Of a stretch of DNA of 64,000 nt, positions 7,914 through 16,177 are shown piece by piece. The notes under the pieces were generated by a model. The model was not told the DNA's origin and ran no database searches. It worked only from the letters and a program-made list of their open reading frames with translations. Position numbers and translations under genes: made by a program. Source of the stretch: Halalkalibacter suaedae (GTDB lineage Bacteria > Bacillota > Bacilli > Bacillales > Bacillaceae_D); assembly GCF_017939705.1 (NCBI RefSeq), contig NZ_JAGKSQ010000011.1, forward strand, positions 40,235 through 104,234, in the 5' to 3' direction. The stretch's first letter is position 1, and each line of letters opens with the position of its first letter.

Positions 7914-8930
7914 TTAATTATCTAAAGTCAACACAACACGTCCTTTTATTTCACCCTTGACCATTCTGTCAAACACTTCATTTATCTTATCAAGTGGCTG
8001 TGTTTCAATAATTGTTTTAACTTTTCCTTCTGCTGCAAATTGAAGAGCTTCTTGCAAATCTTTCCTCGTTCCTACGATCGAACCAACAACCTTAATTCCA
8101 CCAAGGACAGTATCAAAAATCGGAATAGGCATCTCCTCTGGAGGTAAACCTACTAGCACACAAGTTCCCCCTCTTCTTACAGAATGGAATGCAGACTGAA
8201 ATGCTGGTTTTGAAACAGCTGTAACTACCGTCCCGTGAACGCCTCCTACTTTTTCTTTAATAAATGCAGCTGGATCTTCTAACGCTGGATTTACGAATAA
8301 GTCTGCACCCAGTTCTTTAGCTAATTTGAGTTTTTCTTCTCCTAAGTCTACTGCGATTACATGTAATCCCATCGCTTTTGCATATTGAACAGCAACATGA
8401 CCTAGCCCTCCGACACCATAAATCGCTACCCATTCTCCAGGTTTTGCATTTGTCACCTTCAACGCCTTATACGTTGTAACCCCTGCACAAAAAATCGGAG
8501 CAGCTTCCTCAAAGCTTAAATTATCTGGTACTTTCACTACATAAGCCGCATCTGCCTTACAATATTCAGCATATCCTCCGTCAACGGAATATCCTGAATT
8601 CTGTTGACTTTCACAAAGAGTTTCTTGACCCGTTAAGCAATATTCACAATGACCACAAGCAGAATATAACCAAGGAACACCGACTCTATCACCAATTTGT
8701 AAATGTGACACCCCTTGACCTACCTCTACAATAACTCCTACTCCCTCATGCCCTGGAATTAGAGGAAGCTTAGGTTTCACTGGCCAGTCACCGTGTGCAG
8801 CATGTAAATCAGTATGACAAACCCCACAAGCTTTAATATGTACTAATACCTCTCCCAGCTGTAAAACTGGTCTTTCAACATCCTTCACTTCAAGTTGCTT
8901 TTTAAATTCGTTCACAACAGCTGCTTTCAT
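7914..8930 (-). CDS. Zinc-dependent NAD(P) alcohol dehydrogenase, AdhA/AdhP type
   Basis: A 338-aa medium-chain dehydrogenase that interconverts primary alcohols and aldehydes. Catalytic zinc ligands Cys38, His61-Glu62 and Cys148, and the four structural-zinc cysteines 92, 95, 98 and 106 are all present; the Rossmann glycines ([10 protein letters not shown]) are near residue 172. The longest frame starts three codons upstream at GTG 8939, but AAGGAG is spaced 8 bases from ATG 8930, which I prefer. It is monocistronic. The 8931-9140 gap contains a small GAAAACTTCC/GGAAGTTTC hairpin at about 9026-9060 and nothing else I recognise. Confidence 0.95.
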   Translation of the reverse strand: MKAAVVNEFKKQLEVKDVERPVLQLGEVLVHIKACGVCHTDLHAAHGDWPVKPKLPLIPGHEGVGVIVEVGQGVSHLQIGDRVGVPWLYSACGHCEYCLTGQETLCESQQNSGYSVDGGYAEYCKADAAYVVKVPDNLSFEEAAPIFCAGVTTYKALKVTNAKPGEWVAIYGVGGLGHVAVQYAKAMGLHVIAVDLGEEKLKLAKELGADLFVNPALEDPAAFIKEKVGGVHGTVVTAVSKPAFQSAFHSVRRGGTCVLVGLPPEEMPIPIFDTVLGGIKVVGSIVGTRKDLQEALQFAAEGKVKTIIETQPLDKINEVFDRMVKGEIKGRVVLTLDN

Positions 8931-9140
8931 AATTATCACTCCTTTTCATTTAAATGCTCTGTACATCTGAATAAATAATACAAAGCTTTCCTTTTTGGAT
9001 CAGTGACTTTAATCACAACCGCTAGAAAACTTCCTTTTTACACATAAACAGGAAGTTTCAAATAAGTTGAGTCCAACATGTTATCTTCTGTGTCATTAGT
9101 TCATAACTTAAAATGTTGAAATTCGACTGTCCAAAGTCCT

Positions 9141-9464
9141 TTACTCCGTTGGTGCAACGAGCTTCAACCCAATAACTCCAACAATAATACATAACACAAA
9201 AACTGCCTTCAGCAACGAAAAGGATTCATGAAAATACAAGATACCAATAATAACAATAACTACTGTTCCAAGCCCAGACCAAATTGCATACGCTATACTT
9301 AATTCAATCTTCGTCACAACAAAACTAAAAATAGTAAAACAAGCACCGTAAAAAACAAATAACAAGACACTTGGAAGCCATTTCGTAAGACCCTCTGATA
9401 ATTTCATGCTAATCGTACCTGCGACTTCAAGAATAATGGTTAGAAGTAATAATACCCAAGCCAT
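9141..9464 (-). CDS. Small multidrug resistance (SMR) efflux protein
   Basis: A 107-aa protein with four transmembrane helices and the SMR hallmarks: membrane-embedded Glu13 in TM1 (IILEVAGTISMKLSEG) and Trp62 in SIAYAIWSGLG. SMR dimers exchange protons for lipophilic cations, quaternary ammonium compounds or guanidinium. The LEVAGTISMKLSEG stretch is closer to EmrE/Qac/Ebr-type transporters than to guanidinium-specific ones, but I would not name a substrate. Only one SMR gene is present, so a homodimer is more likely than an EbrAB-type pair. GAGGTGA is its ribosome-binding site. I see no guanidine riboswitch upstream. Confidence 0.92.
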   Translation of the reverse strand: MAWVLLLLTIILEVAGTISMKLSEGLTKWLPSVLLFVFYGACFTIFSFVVTKIELSIAYAIWSGLGTVVIVIIGILYFHESFSLLKAVFVLCIIVGVIGLKLVAPTE

Positions 9465-9478
9465 GTGTTCACCTCATT

Positions 9479-9510
9479 AAAAAACTGACTCCTGTTAACT
9501 GAGTCAGCTT
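9479..9510 (-). terminator. Terminator ending the ABC importer/PHP/HAD operon
   Basis: Minus-strand CTGACTC/GAGTCAG stem with a 9-nt loop, followed by TTTTTT, 11 bases after the HAD gene stop. Confidence 0.9.
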
Positions 9511-9521
9511 TTCGTTTCTAT

Positions 9522-10250
9522 TTAACTCCATACAAAATGATCTTCGTCATTAATTAAGAATTTAACCGATGGGATGATATAATCAGCATCAATTAAATCA
9601 TCAATCTGACTCGCACCCGATTTTACACCAATCGATAGACCACATTTTGAATTTTTAGCAAACGCTATGTCGATAGCAGTATCTCCCACCATGACAATCT
9701 GATCCGGCTCTAAATTCACGCTTTGACAAAAGGCCTTCATCATACTAGGGTCAGGTTTCTTTTTATACTGGTCTGACGTACCTACAAAATCAAATAATTG
9801 ATCAATACCCAAAAGTTTAAACGTTAGGTTCGTTGTCTCAATATCATCAGCTGTCGCAACACCGATTTTTAAGCCCTTACGTTTTAGTTTCTGCAGCAAT
9901 GTCCTCAGATCAGTTACTGGTTTAACCGCATCTAAATTTTGCTTTGTTAATAATAGAATACGTTCCTCAACCCATAGATGGAATGGTTCAGGAATAGATT
10001 GTCTTTCCTTAATAAGAATTGGATAAAAAGCCGTTGCAATGTCTTTTGTCGTTCCTGAAGCCAAAATACTGGTGGGTTGCACTTCGCCATTTAACAGTCC
10101 AATACTTTCCAATAGTGCCTCTCTTATTCTACTAGCATTTCCACTAGGAACGAGCTCGGTAACTAAACCAAAAGCAATTCGTCTCCACAGTTCTAGAAAT
10201 TCAATAAGAGTGCCATCCTTGTCAAAAAGAACCCCCTTAATCTCAGTCAT
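9522..10250 (-). CDS. HAD-superfamily phosphatase (phosphoglycolate phosphatase-like)
   Basis: A 242-aa cytosolic phosphohydrolase with all HAD motifs: nucleophile Asp10 and acid/base Asp12 (FDKDGTL), motif II Thr133, motif III Lys in KKKPDP (about 163-165), and motif IV Asp190/Asp194 (MVGDTAIDIAF). An alpha-helical C1 cap lies between residues 15 and 90. It is the last gene of the importer operon; its start overlaps the preceding PHP gene's stop by 8 bases, implying translational coupling. I infer that it dephosphorylates a phosphorylated product released from the imported compound; the substrate is unknown. Confidence 0.88.
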   Translation of the reverse strand: MTEIKGVLFDKDGTLIEFLELWRRIAFGLVTELVPSGNASRIREALLESIGLLNGEVQPTSILASGTTKDIATAFYPILIKERQSIPEPFHLWVEERILLLTKQNLDAVKPVTDLRTLLQKLKRKGLKIGVATADDIETTNLTFKLLGIDQLFDFVGTSDQYKKKPDPSMMKAFCQSVNLEPDQIVMVGDTAIDIAFAKNSKCGLSIGVKSGASQIDDLIDADYIIPSVKFLINDEDHFVWS

Positions 10251-11703
10251 TATTAAATCCAGCCTTCTCTAATAAATCAGCCCATATATGTAATGAATGT
10301 TTTTTTGTTCCGTTGAATATTGGATTCAAAAAAGCAAGTAGTTCTCCGTTAGAAGAACGAACTTCGTAACGAATCCAACGATATCCCTCTTCCCCTTTTA
10401 TTTCTTCTTTATAGATGCCCTCGAGTTCTAGATTCTCAACCTCTGTCCGTACACCATTGATGACCTTAACTAATCTGTTCCCATTAGTCGTGCATTTATA
10501 GTTAAGCTTAAAGGTTATATCACTATTCTGAGCTATACTCTCTCCCATATGAACGCTTTCTCCATTCACAAAGAATGAAGGATTAAGCACCTGTCCTCTA
10601 GACACATATACATTTCCTAATTTCACCGAATCTAAAATTGCTTGTGCAGACAGCTCATTTGCCCATACATAAGTAGAAGGATCACCGATCAATGAAGCTG
10701 GGCCTCCTTCGACATAGCTTTCAGTCGGTCTCATATGCGAATCAGAGCCGCCAATCCCAGGAATTGAGTAACCATCATTTAATAAAGTGTCCCAAAGAAC
10801 AAGTGCTTGCTTAGTTGCATTCACATTATCAGGAAATGTTGGGTCATTCCATATTTCGATTACATCTATTTCAGAAAGAAGTGTCTCCTTAAATGCCCAT
10901 TGCCACGGTCGTAATAAAGGATGATTGATTGAACGCAAAGCACCTTGAGACCCTACTTCTTTTAGAATCCGATTCATACCTCGTTCGCTTTCCATTCCCT
11001 TGTCACTAGCCGTCGGTCTCCAATCAACCCAGCTTCTCACACCTAGTGCGTTAAAATGTCCTCTAGATGAAGTAATTTCAACTCCAGGAATAACAAGAGT
11101 TGAATCCTTCAACCATTTTGTCGGGATGATATTATGATCTGTCGCAACGAAGAAATCTAAGCCTATCTCTTTAGCTGAGGTCATTCCTTCTTGCGGTGAA
11201 AGCTTACCATCTGAATAAAAAGTATGCGTATGAAAATCACCTTTATACCAGCGTTGTTCTGTATTGACAGCTTCATTGGGGTTCCAATTGTTCAACATAA
11301 ATCCTGCTTCATACTGTGAGGTTGCAAATACTTGAAGCGGTTCGCTATCTAACTTCGGCAAGGAATCCTGACCATACACAACTTCAATCAAATACGGACC
11401 CTTTTTAGGAAGAGCATTAAGTAGCTCTATACTCCAATCACCAGCTGAAATCTTTCCAGGAACGGTAGAAAAGCTTGTGGAATATAGATCTTCACTAAAA
11501 CAAAATTCTATTGATCCATCCATGAGGAGCCCTTGAGCCCGGATTGTTCCTTCAGGGCTTGTAACAATAATGAGCAGCCAAGCTTTTTCCTGAATAGATA
11601 TTTTCATTTTCATTGATGCATACATTTGAGGGATATGTAGCGTTTGATTAATTAGAGATGTCTCTAGGACACCTCTAATCTCTTGCCTTTCAAGTACATT
11701 CAT
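10243..11703 (-). CDS. CehA/McbA-type PHP-domain metallohydrolase
   Basis: A roughly 486-aa protein with an N-terminal beta-rich domain (about 1-145) and a C-terminal PHP phosphoesterase domain. Metal-binding residues are His158 and His160 (GDFHTHTFYSDG), Asp165, Asp189-His190 (VATDHN), Glu209, His216, then SINHPLLRP and GGSDSHM. CehA/McbA proteins hydrolyse esters or carbamates, while general PHP proteins cleave phosphoesters. It has no signal peptide. A TTG start at 11742 would add 13 residues inside the upstream gene, with a better-spaced AAAGGAAG; ATG 11703, five bases after that gene's stop, is the alternative used here. In this operon an imported phosphodiester is a plausible but unproven substrate. 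Confidence 0.82.
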   Translation of the reverse strand: MNVLERQEIRGVLETSLINQTLHIPQMYASMKMKISIQEKAWLLIIVTSPEGTIRAQGLLMDGSIEFCFSEDLYSTSFSTVPGKISAGDWSIELLNALPKKGPYLIEVVYGQDSLPKLDSEPLQVFATSQYEAGFMLNNWNPNEAVNTEQRWYKGDFHTHTFYSDGKLSPQEGMTSAKEIGLDFFVATDHNIIPTKWLKDSTLVIPGVEITSSRGHFNALGVRSWVDWRPTASDKGMESERGMNRILKEVGSQGALRSINHPLLRPWQWAFKETLLSEIDVIEIWNDPTFPDNVNATKQALVLWDTLLNDGYSIPGIGGSDSHMRPTESYVEGGPASLIGDPSTYVWANELSAQAILDSVKLGNVYVSRGQVLNPSFFVNGESVHMGESIAQNSDITFKLNYKCTTNGNRLVKVINGVRTEVENLELEGIYKEEIKGEEGYRWIRYEVRSSNGELLAFLNPIFNGTKKHSLHIWADLLEKAGFNND

Positions 11704-11707
11704 AACT

Positions 11708-13039
11708 TTATAGAACCCGATCAAGCTCACGCTGTGCTTCAATTTGTGCTTCCTTTAATGCCTCAGCTGCAGGGATTCCCTCAATCTCTACCTTGTCTGC
11801 TGCCTTTGTCAACGCGTCAATGATCTTTCCACCTGTAGGATCATGAAATGGTGGTGTAGCCGTTTCAGCTTGCTTTAATGGTACAAGAATTTGTGGATTT
11901 TCTTTAGCAAATTTCTTGAATTCAGGGACTTCATTAGCTGATGTACGCACAGCAATATAGCCTGTGTTCATCGACCAATCTGCTGTCTTTTCAGGACTAT
12001 TAAAGAAAGTAATAAATTGGTAAGCTGCTTCTTGCTGTTCTGGTGAAGCAAGAGCTGGGATTGATGCTAGTAATGCATAAGCATGCGGGGCAGCTGCATG
12101 ATCTTCCCAACCAGGTTGAGGATATGCTGCAACTTTCGTGAAATCTAAATCCCCTTGATCACCTGAAGAACCTGTATATCCAGCAGCACGGTCCTGCAAT
12201 ACATCATCAATTGTTTTATACCAATATGCCCATCCTTCTCCACCATGATTGATTGCCATCGTTTCGTCTTCATGTATTGCCTTACGAATGAACTCCCATG
12301 CTTCGATCCATTCAGGTGAATCAATTGTAACTGTTTTCCCATCTTCACTTAAATATTTAGCTCCATTGCTCATCGCAAAGTCCATCAAATTGGCTGCACC
12401 CCACATTGGCATCCATCCATAGATTCCTTTTTCCTCCTTAATCTTTGCTGCTGCCTCTCCTAAGGACTCAAATGTATCTAATGAATCTGCTGAAATTCCA
12501 ACCTCTTCAAAGAGATCTTTACGATAATACATTACTTGGGTTGTTCCATATAACGGTAAGCCATATTGGATTTCATTCACGGTTCCTTGCTGATAAAAGG
12601 CTTCAACAAAATCTTCAGGTTTAAGATCTTTATCTGCCTTTATAAGTTCATCCATTGGGGCAAGAATGCCTTTATTACCAAATGTATAAACGGTATCATC
12701 ACCTAGTAAAACAGCTGCCGGTACTTTCTTTGCAGCTATTGCAGCTTGTATTTTTTGTTCTGTTTCATCATAATTCCCTTGTGCAACACCTGTTACTACT
12801 ACATCATCTTGACTTTCGTTAAATTCTGAAATAATACGTTCTACATTTTCACCAAGATTTCCACCAAGTCCGTACCAAAATTCAATTTCTACTGGCTCAT
12901 TCGTTGTTTTTTCAGCAGCTACCTCTCCTTCAATTTTCGTCTCAGATGCTTCAGTTCCTGTATTTTCGGAACATCCTACTAATGCAAACATAAACATGAC
13001 AATTGCCAAATAAATAACATGATTAAATCTCTTCTCCAC
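11708..13039 (-). CDS. ABC transporter substrate-binding lipoprotein, UgpB/MalE family
   Basis: A 443-aa extracellular solute-binding protein family 1 lipoprotein with signal peptide and LVGC lipobox (Cys23). Features include EIEFWYGLGGNLGENVERIISEFNESQ, AAIAAKKVPAAVLL and a C-terminal EAAYQFITFFNSPEKTADWS region, which resemble glycerol-3-phosphate-binding UgpB. It lies directly downstream of the two permease genes. Resemblance to UgpB, combined with the PHP and HAD hydrolases, suggests a glycerophosphodiester or other phosphorylated ligand; an oligosaccharide remains possible. Confidence 0.9.
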   Translation of the reverse strand: MEKRFNHVIYLAIVMFMFALVGCSENTGTEASETKIEGEVAAEKTTNEPVEIEFWYGLGGNLGENVERIISEFNESQDDVVVTGVAQGNYDETEQKIQAAIAAKKVPAAVLLGDDTVYTFGNKGILAPMDELIKADKDLKPEDFVEAFYQQGTVNEIQYGLPLYGTTQVMYYRKDLFEEVGISADSLDTFESLGEAAAKIKEEKGIYGWMPMWGAANLMDFAMSNGAKYLSEDGKTVTIDSPEWIEAWEFIRKAIHEDETMAINHGGEGWAYWYKTIDDVLQDRAAGYTGSSGDQGDLDFTKVAAYPQPGWEDHAAAPHAYALLASIPALASPEQQEAAYQFITFFNSPEKTADWSMNTGYIAVRTSANEVPEFKKFAKENPQILVPLKQAETATPPFHDPTGGKIIDALTKAADKVEIEGIPAAEALKEAQIEAQRELDRVL

Positions 13040-13065
13040 CTTGATAACCTCCGATAATTTTTTAT

Positions 13066-13905
13066 TTATTCTTTTAGCCCGCGATCACCAATAGCTGAAA
13101 CAAACCATTTTTGAGCGAAGACGAAAATAAGTAGTAGAGGAATTACTGTAAATGTGCTTGCAGCCATAATTAACGGCCATTCAATTCCATAAGCACCCTC
13201 TTGAATGAAGAATTGTCTCAGACCCTTTGTAATCAAAAATTTCTCTTCGCTATTTAGAATAAGGGCGGGCCACAAATAATTGTTATACATCCCAATGAAG
13301 CTAATTAATGCTAGTGTGATGAACGTAGGTTTCGTCAATGGAAAAATGATTTGCCATAATATGCGCCAATGACTCGCACCATCGACTTTACCAGCTTCAA
13401 TCAGTTCTTTAGGAATCTGCATAAATGCTTGTCTGAATAGAAAGATTCCAAAAATCGATATAGCATTTGAAATAATAACTGCTGTATGTGTATCCATTAA
13501 ACCCATTTTCGAAATGATCACGTAGCTCGGTACATAGGTAGCTGCCACTGGCACCATATATGAAACAAGAATAATAGAGAAAAGCAAATCCCTTCCTTTA
13601 AATCTGAACTGCGTAAAGGCATAGGCCATCATCGATGAATTAAGTAATTGAATGGCTACGATACAAATGGCCGTGAATGTACTATTAAAGATATATAGCG
13701 CGAACGGAGCAGAATTCCAGGCCTCTATAAAGTGACCCCACTCGGGATCTTGCGGCCACCAAACTGGAGGAAAGGACCAGATTTCCTCTCTTGTTTTAAT
13801 TGAATTAGTTACCATCCATAAGAATGGGAAGAACATAATAAAGCTAATAACTAGTAGAACAATATGCTTTGATAGTAGTGAGACTTGCTTTTGGATTAAA
13901 TTCAC
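13066..13905 (-). CDS. ABC importer permease, UgpE/MalG family
   Basis: A 279-aa inner permease with six predicted transmembrane helices and the EAA loop (IPKELIEAGKVDGASHWRILWQIIFPLTKP) that docks with an ATPase. The frame is open upstream to 13950, inside the preceding permease gene, but AGAGGG followed 7 bases later by GTG at 13905 gives a start just past that gene's stop and the normal family length. No ATPase gene is in the operon, so a shared MsmX/UgpC-type ATPase elsewhere is expected, as is usual in Bacillus for this class. Confidence 0.92.
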   Translation of the reverse strand: MNLIQKQVSLLSKHIVLLVISFIMFFPFLWMVTNSIKTREEIWSFPPVWWPQDPEWGHFIEAWNSAPFALYIFNSTFTAICIVAIQLLNSSMMAYAFTQFRFKGRDLLFSIILVSYMVPVAATYVPSYVIISKMGLMDTHTAVIISNAISIFGIFLFRQAFMQIPKELIEAGKVDGASHWRILWQIIFPLTKPTFITLALISFIGMYNNYLWPALILNSEEKFLITKGLRQFFIQEGAYGIEWPLIMAASTFTVIPLLLIFVFAQKWFVSAIGDRGLKE

Positions 13906-13918
13906 CTTATACACCCTC

Positions 13919-14848
13919 TTATTGATAATGAACCCATTTACGAGAAACATAGAATTGAACTGCCGCTAACATTCCAGTGATGATAACCAAAATCGTCGAT
14001 AAAGCGGTTGCCCTGCCCATGTCAAATTGTTCGAAGGCAGCTTGATAGAACATATACAAAATCGTTCTTGTACTTCCAGCAGGCCCACCTTGGGTCATCA
14101 CTTGGATTTGATCATAAGCCTGAATTGCATCAATCATCGTGATAATGACGAGGAACAGTGTTGTTGGTGAAATCAACGGGATCGTAATATGAATGAACTT
14201 CTTGAAACGACCGGCCCCGTCTAAGTCAGCTGCTTCATATAGTGAAGAAGGTACTGTCTTTAGAGCATGCATGTAAAAAATCATAGCCCAGCCGACTCCT
14301 TTCCAAACCGTAACAATAATGACCGCAGGCATCGCCCATGTTGTACTACTTGTCCAACCTAAAGCCGGTAGATTAATTAGCGACAGCAGCCAATTCGCTA
14401 GTCCTACATCTGGTTCATAGATCCATGACCACACGATTGATATTGCTACAGTCGGAGTCACCCATGGAGAGAAGATAATCGTTCGGTAAATGGACATCCC
14501 CTTTTGTTTATTTGAAATAAGCATCGCAAGAAGGAGTCCACCAACGACGGTTGGCAAAACGGTTCCTAGCATGAAGTAGAGTGTATTAACTAACACTTGA
14601 TAGAAAATAGGATCGGTTAATAAATAGTAATAGTTTTCAAATAAAACAAAATTAACTTCAGGACTAATATAATCCCAATCTGTAAAACTAATATAGAAAG
14701 AATAAAATATAGGATAGAGATAAAAAACACATAACGGTAAAAGGGCTGGAATCATGAATAACCATGGAGTTACGCATTTAGACAGGTTTCCTGTTGTCTT
14801 TTTACCCAACTGAACATTCTTCTGTTTCGTAGCAGGAACTGATTGCAT
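13919..14848 (-). CDS. ABC importer permease, UgpA/MalF family
   Basis: A 309-aa permease with a cytoplasmic N-terminus, about six transmembrane helices and the EAA motif (VPSSLYEAADLDGAGRFKKFIHITIPLISP). It pairs with the downstream UgpE-like permease. It is the first gene of the five-gene operon, with AAAGGAGATG before the ATG. The upstream promoter region carries two ATACACAAA repeats 21 bases apart that also occur before the DeoR gene, so regulation by that protein is likely. Confidence 0.92.
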   Translation of the reverse strand: MQSVPATKQKNVQLGKKTTGNLSKCVTPWLFMIPALLPLCVFYLYPIFYSFYISFTDWDYISPEVNFVLFENYYYLLTDPIFYQVLVNTLYFMLGTVLPTVVGGLLLAMLISNKQKGMSIYRTIIFSPWVTPTVAISIVWSWIYEPDVGLANWLLSLINLPALGWTSSTTWAMPAVIIVTVWKGVGWAMIFYMHALKTVPSSLYEAADLDGAGRFKKFIHITIPLISPTTLFLVIITMIDAIQAYDQIQVMTQGGPAGSTRTILYMFYQAAFEQFDMGRATALSTILVIITGMLAAVQFYVSRKWVHYQ

Positions 14849-14924
14849 ACAACATCTCCTTTCTTTTAGCTAACCTTATTTTAATAGAGAAATATGGAGG
14901 AAATATTAAGAAGATATGAATAAT

Positions 14925-14954
14925 ACACAAAAAACAATTGTAAATACACAAAAA
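14925..14954 (-). promoter_or_regulatory. Candidate DeoR-family operator before the ABC importer operon
   Basis: Two copies of ATACACAAA (minus strand TTTGTGTAT) at 14925-14933 and 14946-14954, 21 bases apart (two helical turns). The same nonamer occurs twice, 20 bases apart, upstream of the adjacent deoR-type gene. Confidence 0.6.
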
Positions 14955-15000
14955 CCCACAGACAATTCCACAATAAATAGTAACCATTTACCAATACAAA

Positions 15001-15030
15001 GGGGACCACTGAAAAGATACAGTGGTCCCC
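15001..15030 (-). terminator. Terminator after the DeoR-family regulator gene
   Basis: GGGGACCACTG and its exact complement form an 11-bp stem around an 8-nt loop; minus-strand TTTG follows. It separates the regulator transcript from the importer promoter. Confidence 0.8.
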
Positions 15031-15057
15031 TACTATTCACGTTAATCTCGACTCTAA

Positions 15058-15822
15058 TTACTCGTTAATAATTTTAATATTGTTTTGAATATAATTATCC
15101 TTCACCTTAGAAGGTAGTTTAGAATCAGTAATAATTGCTTCAATTTTATCAAAGCTACATACCTTTAACATTGAGACAGCATCAAATTTACTAGAATCAG
15201 CAACAACATAAACAGATTTTGCTTGCTGCATCATTTTCTTTTTTATATTCCATTCACCTATTCCATAATCAGTTAGTCCAGCGTGCAAAGAGATCCCACT
15301 CATGCTCATAAAGAACAGACTTATATGAAACTGGGAAAGAAATGATTCGGCTAGCTCTCCGACAACACATAGCTCTTCATTACGGAGAGTCCCACCAGAT
15401 AAAATAATTGTATATTGTGGCATTGTAGAAAGCTCCAATACAATTGGTAATGAGTTAGTGATGATCGTCAACTTCCTAAATCGTTGTTTTAATGCTTTTG
15501 CAATCTCAGTGTTTGTCGTACTGACATCTAACGCAATCACTTGCTCTTCTTGAACAAACTGCATTGCCAAGTTAGCAATTTCTATTTTTTCATCGCTATG
15601 AAGTGTCTCTCTAGTTGTAAAGGATTGTTCTTGGGAGTTATCTCTTTCAAGGATCGCACCACCGTGTACCCGCTTAAGCTTGCCAATTGATTCTAGATAC
15701 TCTAAATCCCTTCTAACTGTTTCAGCAGAGACACGAAACTCATCAACAAATTCTTGAACCTTTACCGAATGAGCATCTTCTAACATTTCTATAATTCGAT
15801 CATAACGTTCTTGAACGAGCAT
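15058..15822 (-). CDS. DeoR-family transcriptional regulator
   Basis: A 254-aa repressor with an N-terminal winged helix (QERYDRIIEMLEDAHSVKVQEFVDEFRVSAETVRRDLEYLE, then GKLKRVHGGAIL) and a C-terminal sugar-phosphate-sensing DeoRC domain (VIALDVSTTNTEIAKAL, NSLPIV, LSGGTLR, ADSSKFD). Family members sense phosphorylated sugars. The reading frame is open 34 codons further, but that stretch contains the operator repeats; ATG 15822 with GGGAG upstream gives the typical length. It lies immediately upstream of, and in the same direction as, the importer/PHP/HAD operon and shares its repeat motif, so I infer that it controls both itself and that operon. Confidence 0.92.
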   Translation of the reverse strand: MLVQERYDRIIEMLEDAHSVKVQEFVDEFRVSAETVRRDLEYLESIGKLKRVHGGAILERDNSQEQSFTTRETLHSDEKIEIANLAMQFVQEEQVIALDVSTTNTEIAKALKQRFRKLTIITNSLPIVLELSTMPQYTIILSGGTLRNEELCVVGELAESFLSQFHISLFFMSMSGISLHAGLTDYGIGEWNIKKKMMQQAKSVYVVADSSKFDAVSMLKVCSFDKIEAIITDSKLPSKVKDNYIQNNIKIINE

Positions 15823-15844
15823 TCCTTCACCACTCCCTAACTGT

Positions 15845-15874
15845 ATACACAAATACGCACAAATATACACAAAT
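15845..15874 (-). promoter_or_regulatory. Candidate autoregulatory DeoR operator
   Basis: Three helically phased copies of (T/C)RCACAAAT start at 15846, 15856 and 15866, exactly 10 bases apart; the outer two match the ATACACAAA pair before the importer operon. The site lies 23-52 bases upstream of the DeoR-family start codon. Confidence 0.6.
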
Positions 15875-15929
15875 AGTAGCATATACTCATCAAAAACAAC
15901 AATACCTCTTGTTTTAACAAACAAAAAAA

Positions 15930-16165
15930 AGAGGTCGGGACATAACTAAAGTGTTTGACTAAATTCTGAACAAAGCAATCCTTTAGCGGATGAAATATAC
16001 GTAGACTCCTGCGGGATGCAAAAGCCCAGGGTGAGACCCACAGGCAAAGCCGAGGAGGCTCAGCGGCTTCCCGCGGAAAGCGAAGTATATTTCAGGAGCG
16101 GCATCTATCATCCACCCCTTTGTTCGGTTCTTCATTTAGTTTAATCACATTTTGTCCAAACCTCT
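15930..16165 (+). repeat. Interspersed palindromic repeat, copy B
   Basis: Same orientation as copy A. Starts AGAGGTCGGGACATAAC and ends TTTTGTCCAAACCTCT; includes the full central GTGAGACCCACAGGC...GAGGAGGCTCAGCGGC hairpin and the GACTCCTGCGGGA / CCCGCGGAAAGCGAAG blocks. It lies just past the stop of the S9 peptidase gene and could act as its terminator. Confidence 0.88.
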
Positions 16166-16177
16166 GTTTACTGTTTT

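Noticed and set aside
9465..9521. Guanidine riboswitch before the SMR gene
   Set aside because: The available upstream sequence is on the wrong side of the gene or too short and contains only a terminator; no conserved ykkC core is visible.
15823..15924. N-terminal extension of the DeoR-family protein
   Set aside because: The extension runs through the operator repeats and lacks a start signal; ATG 15822 gives the normal family length.
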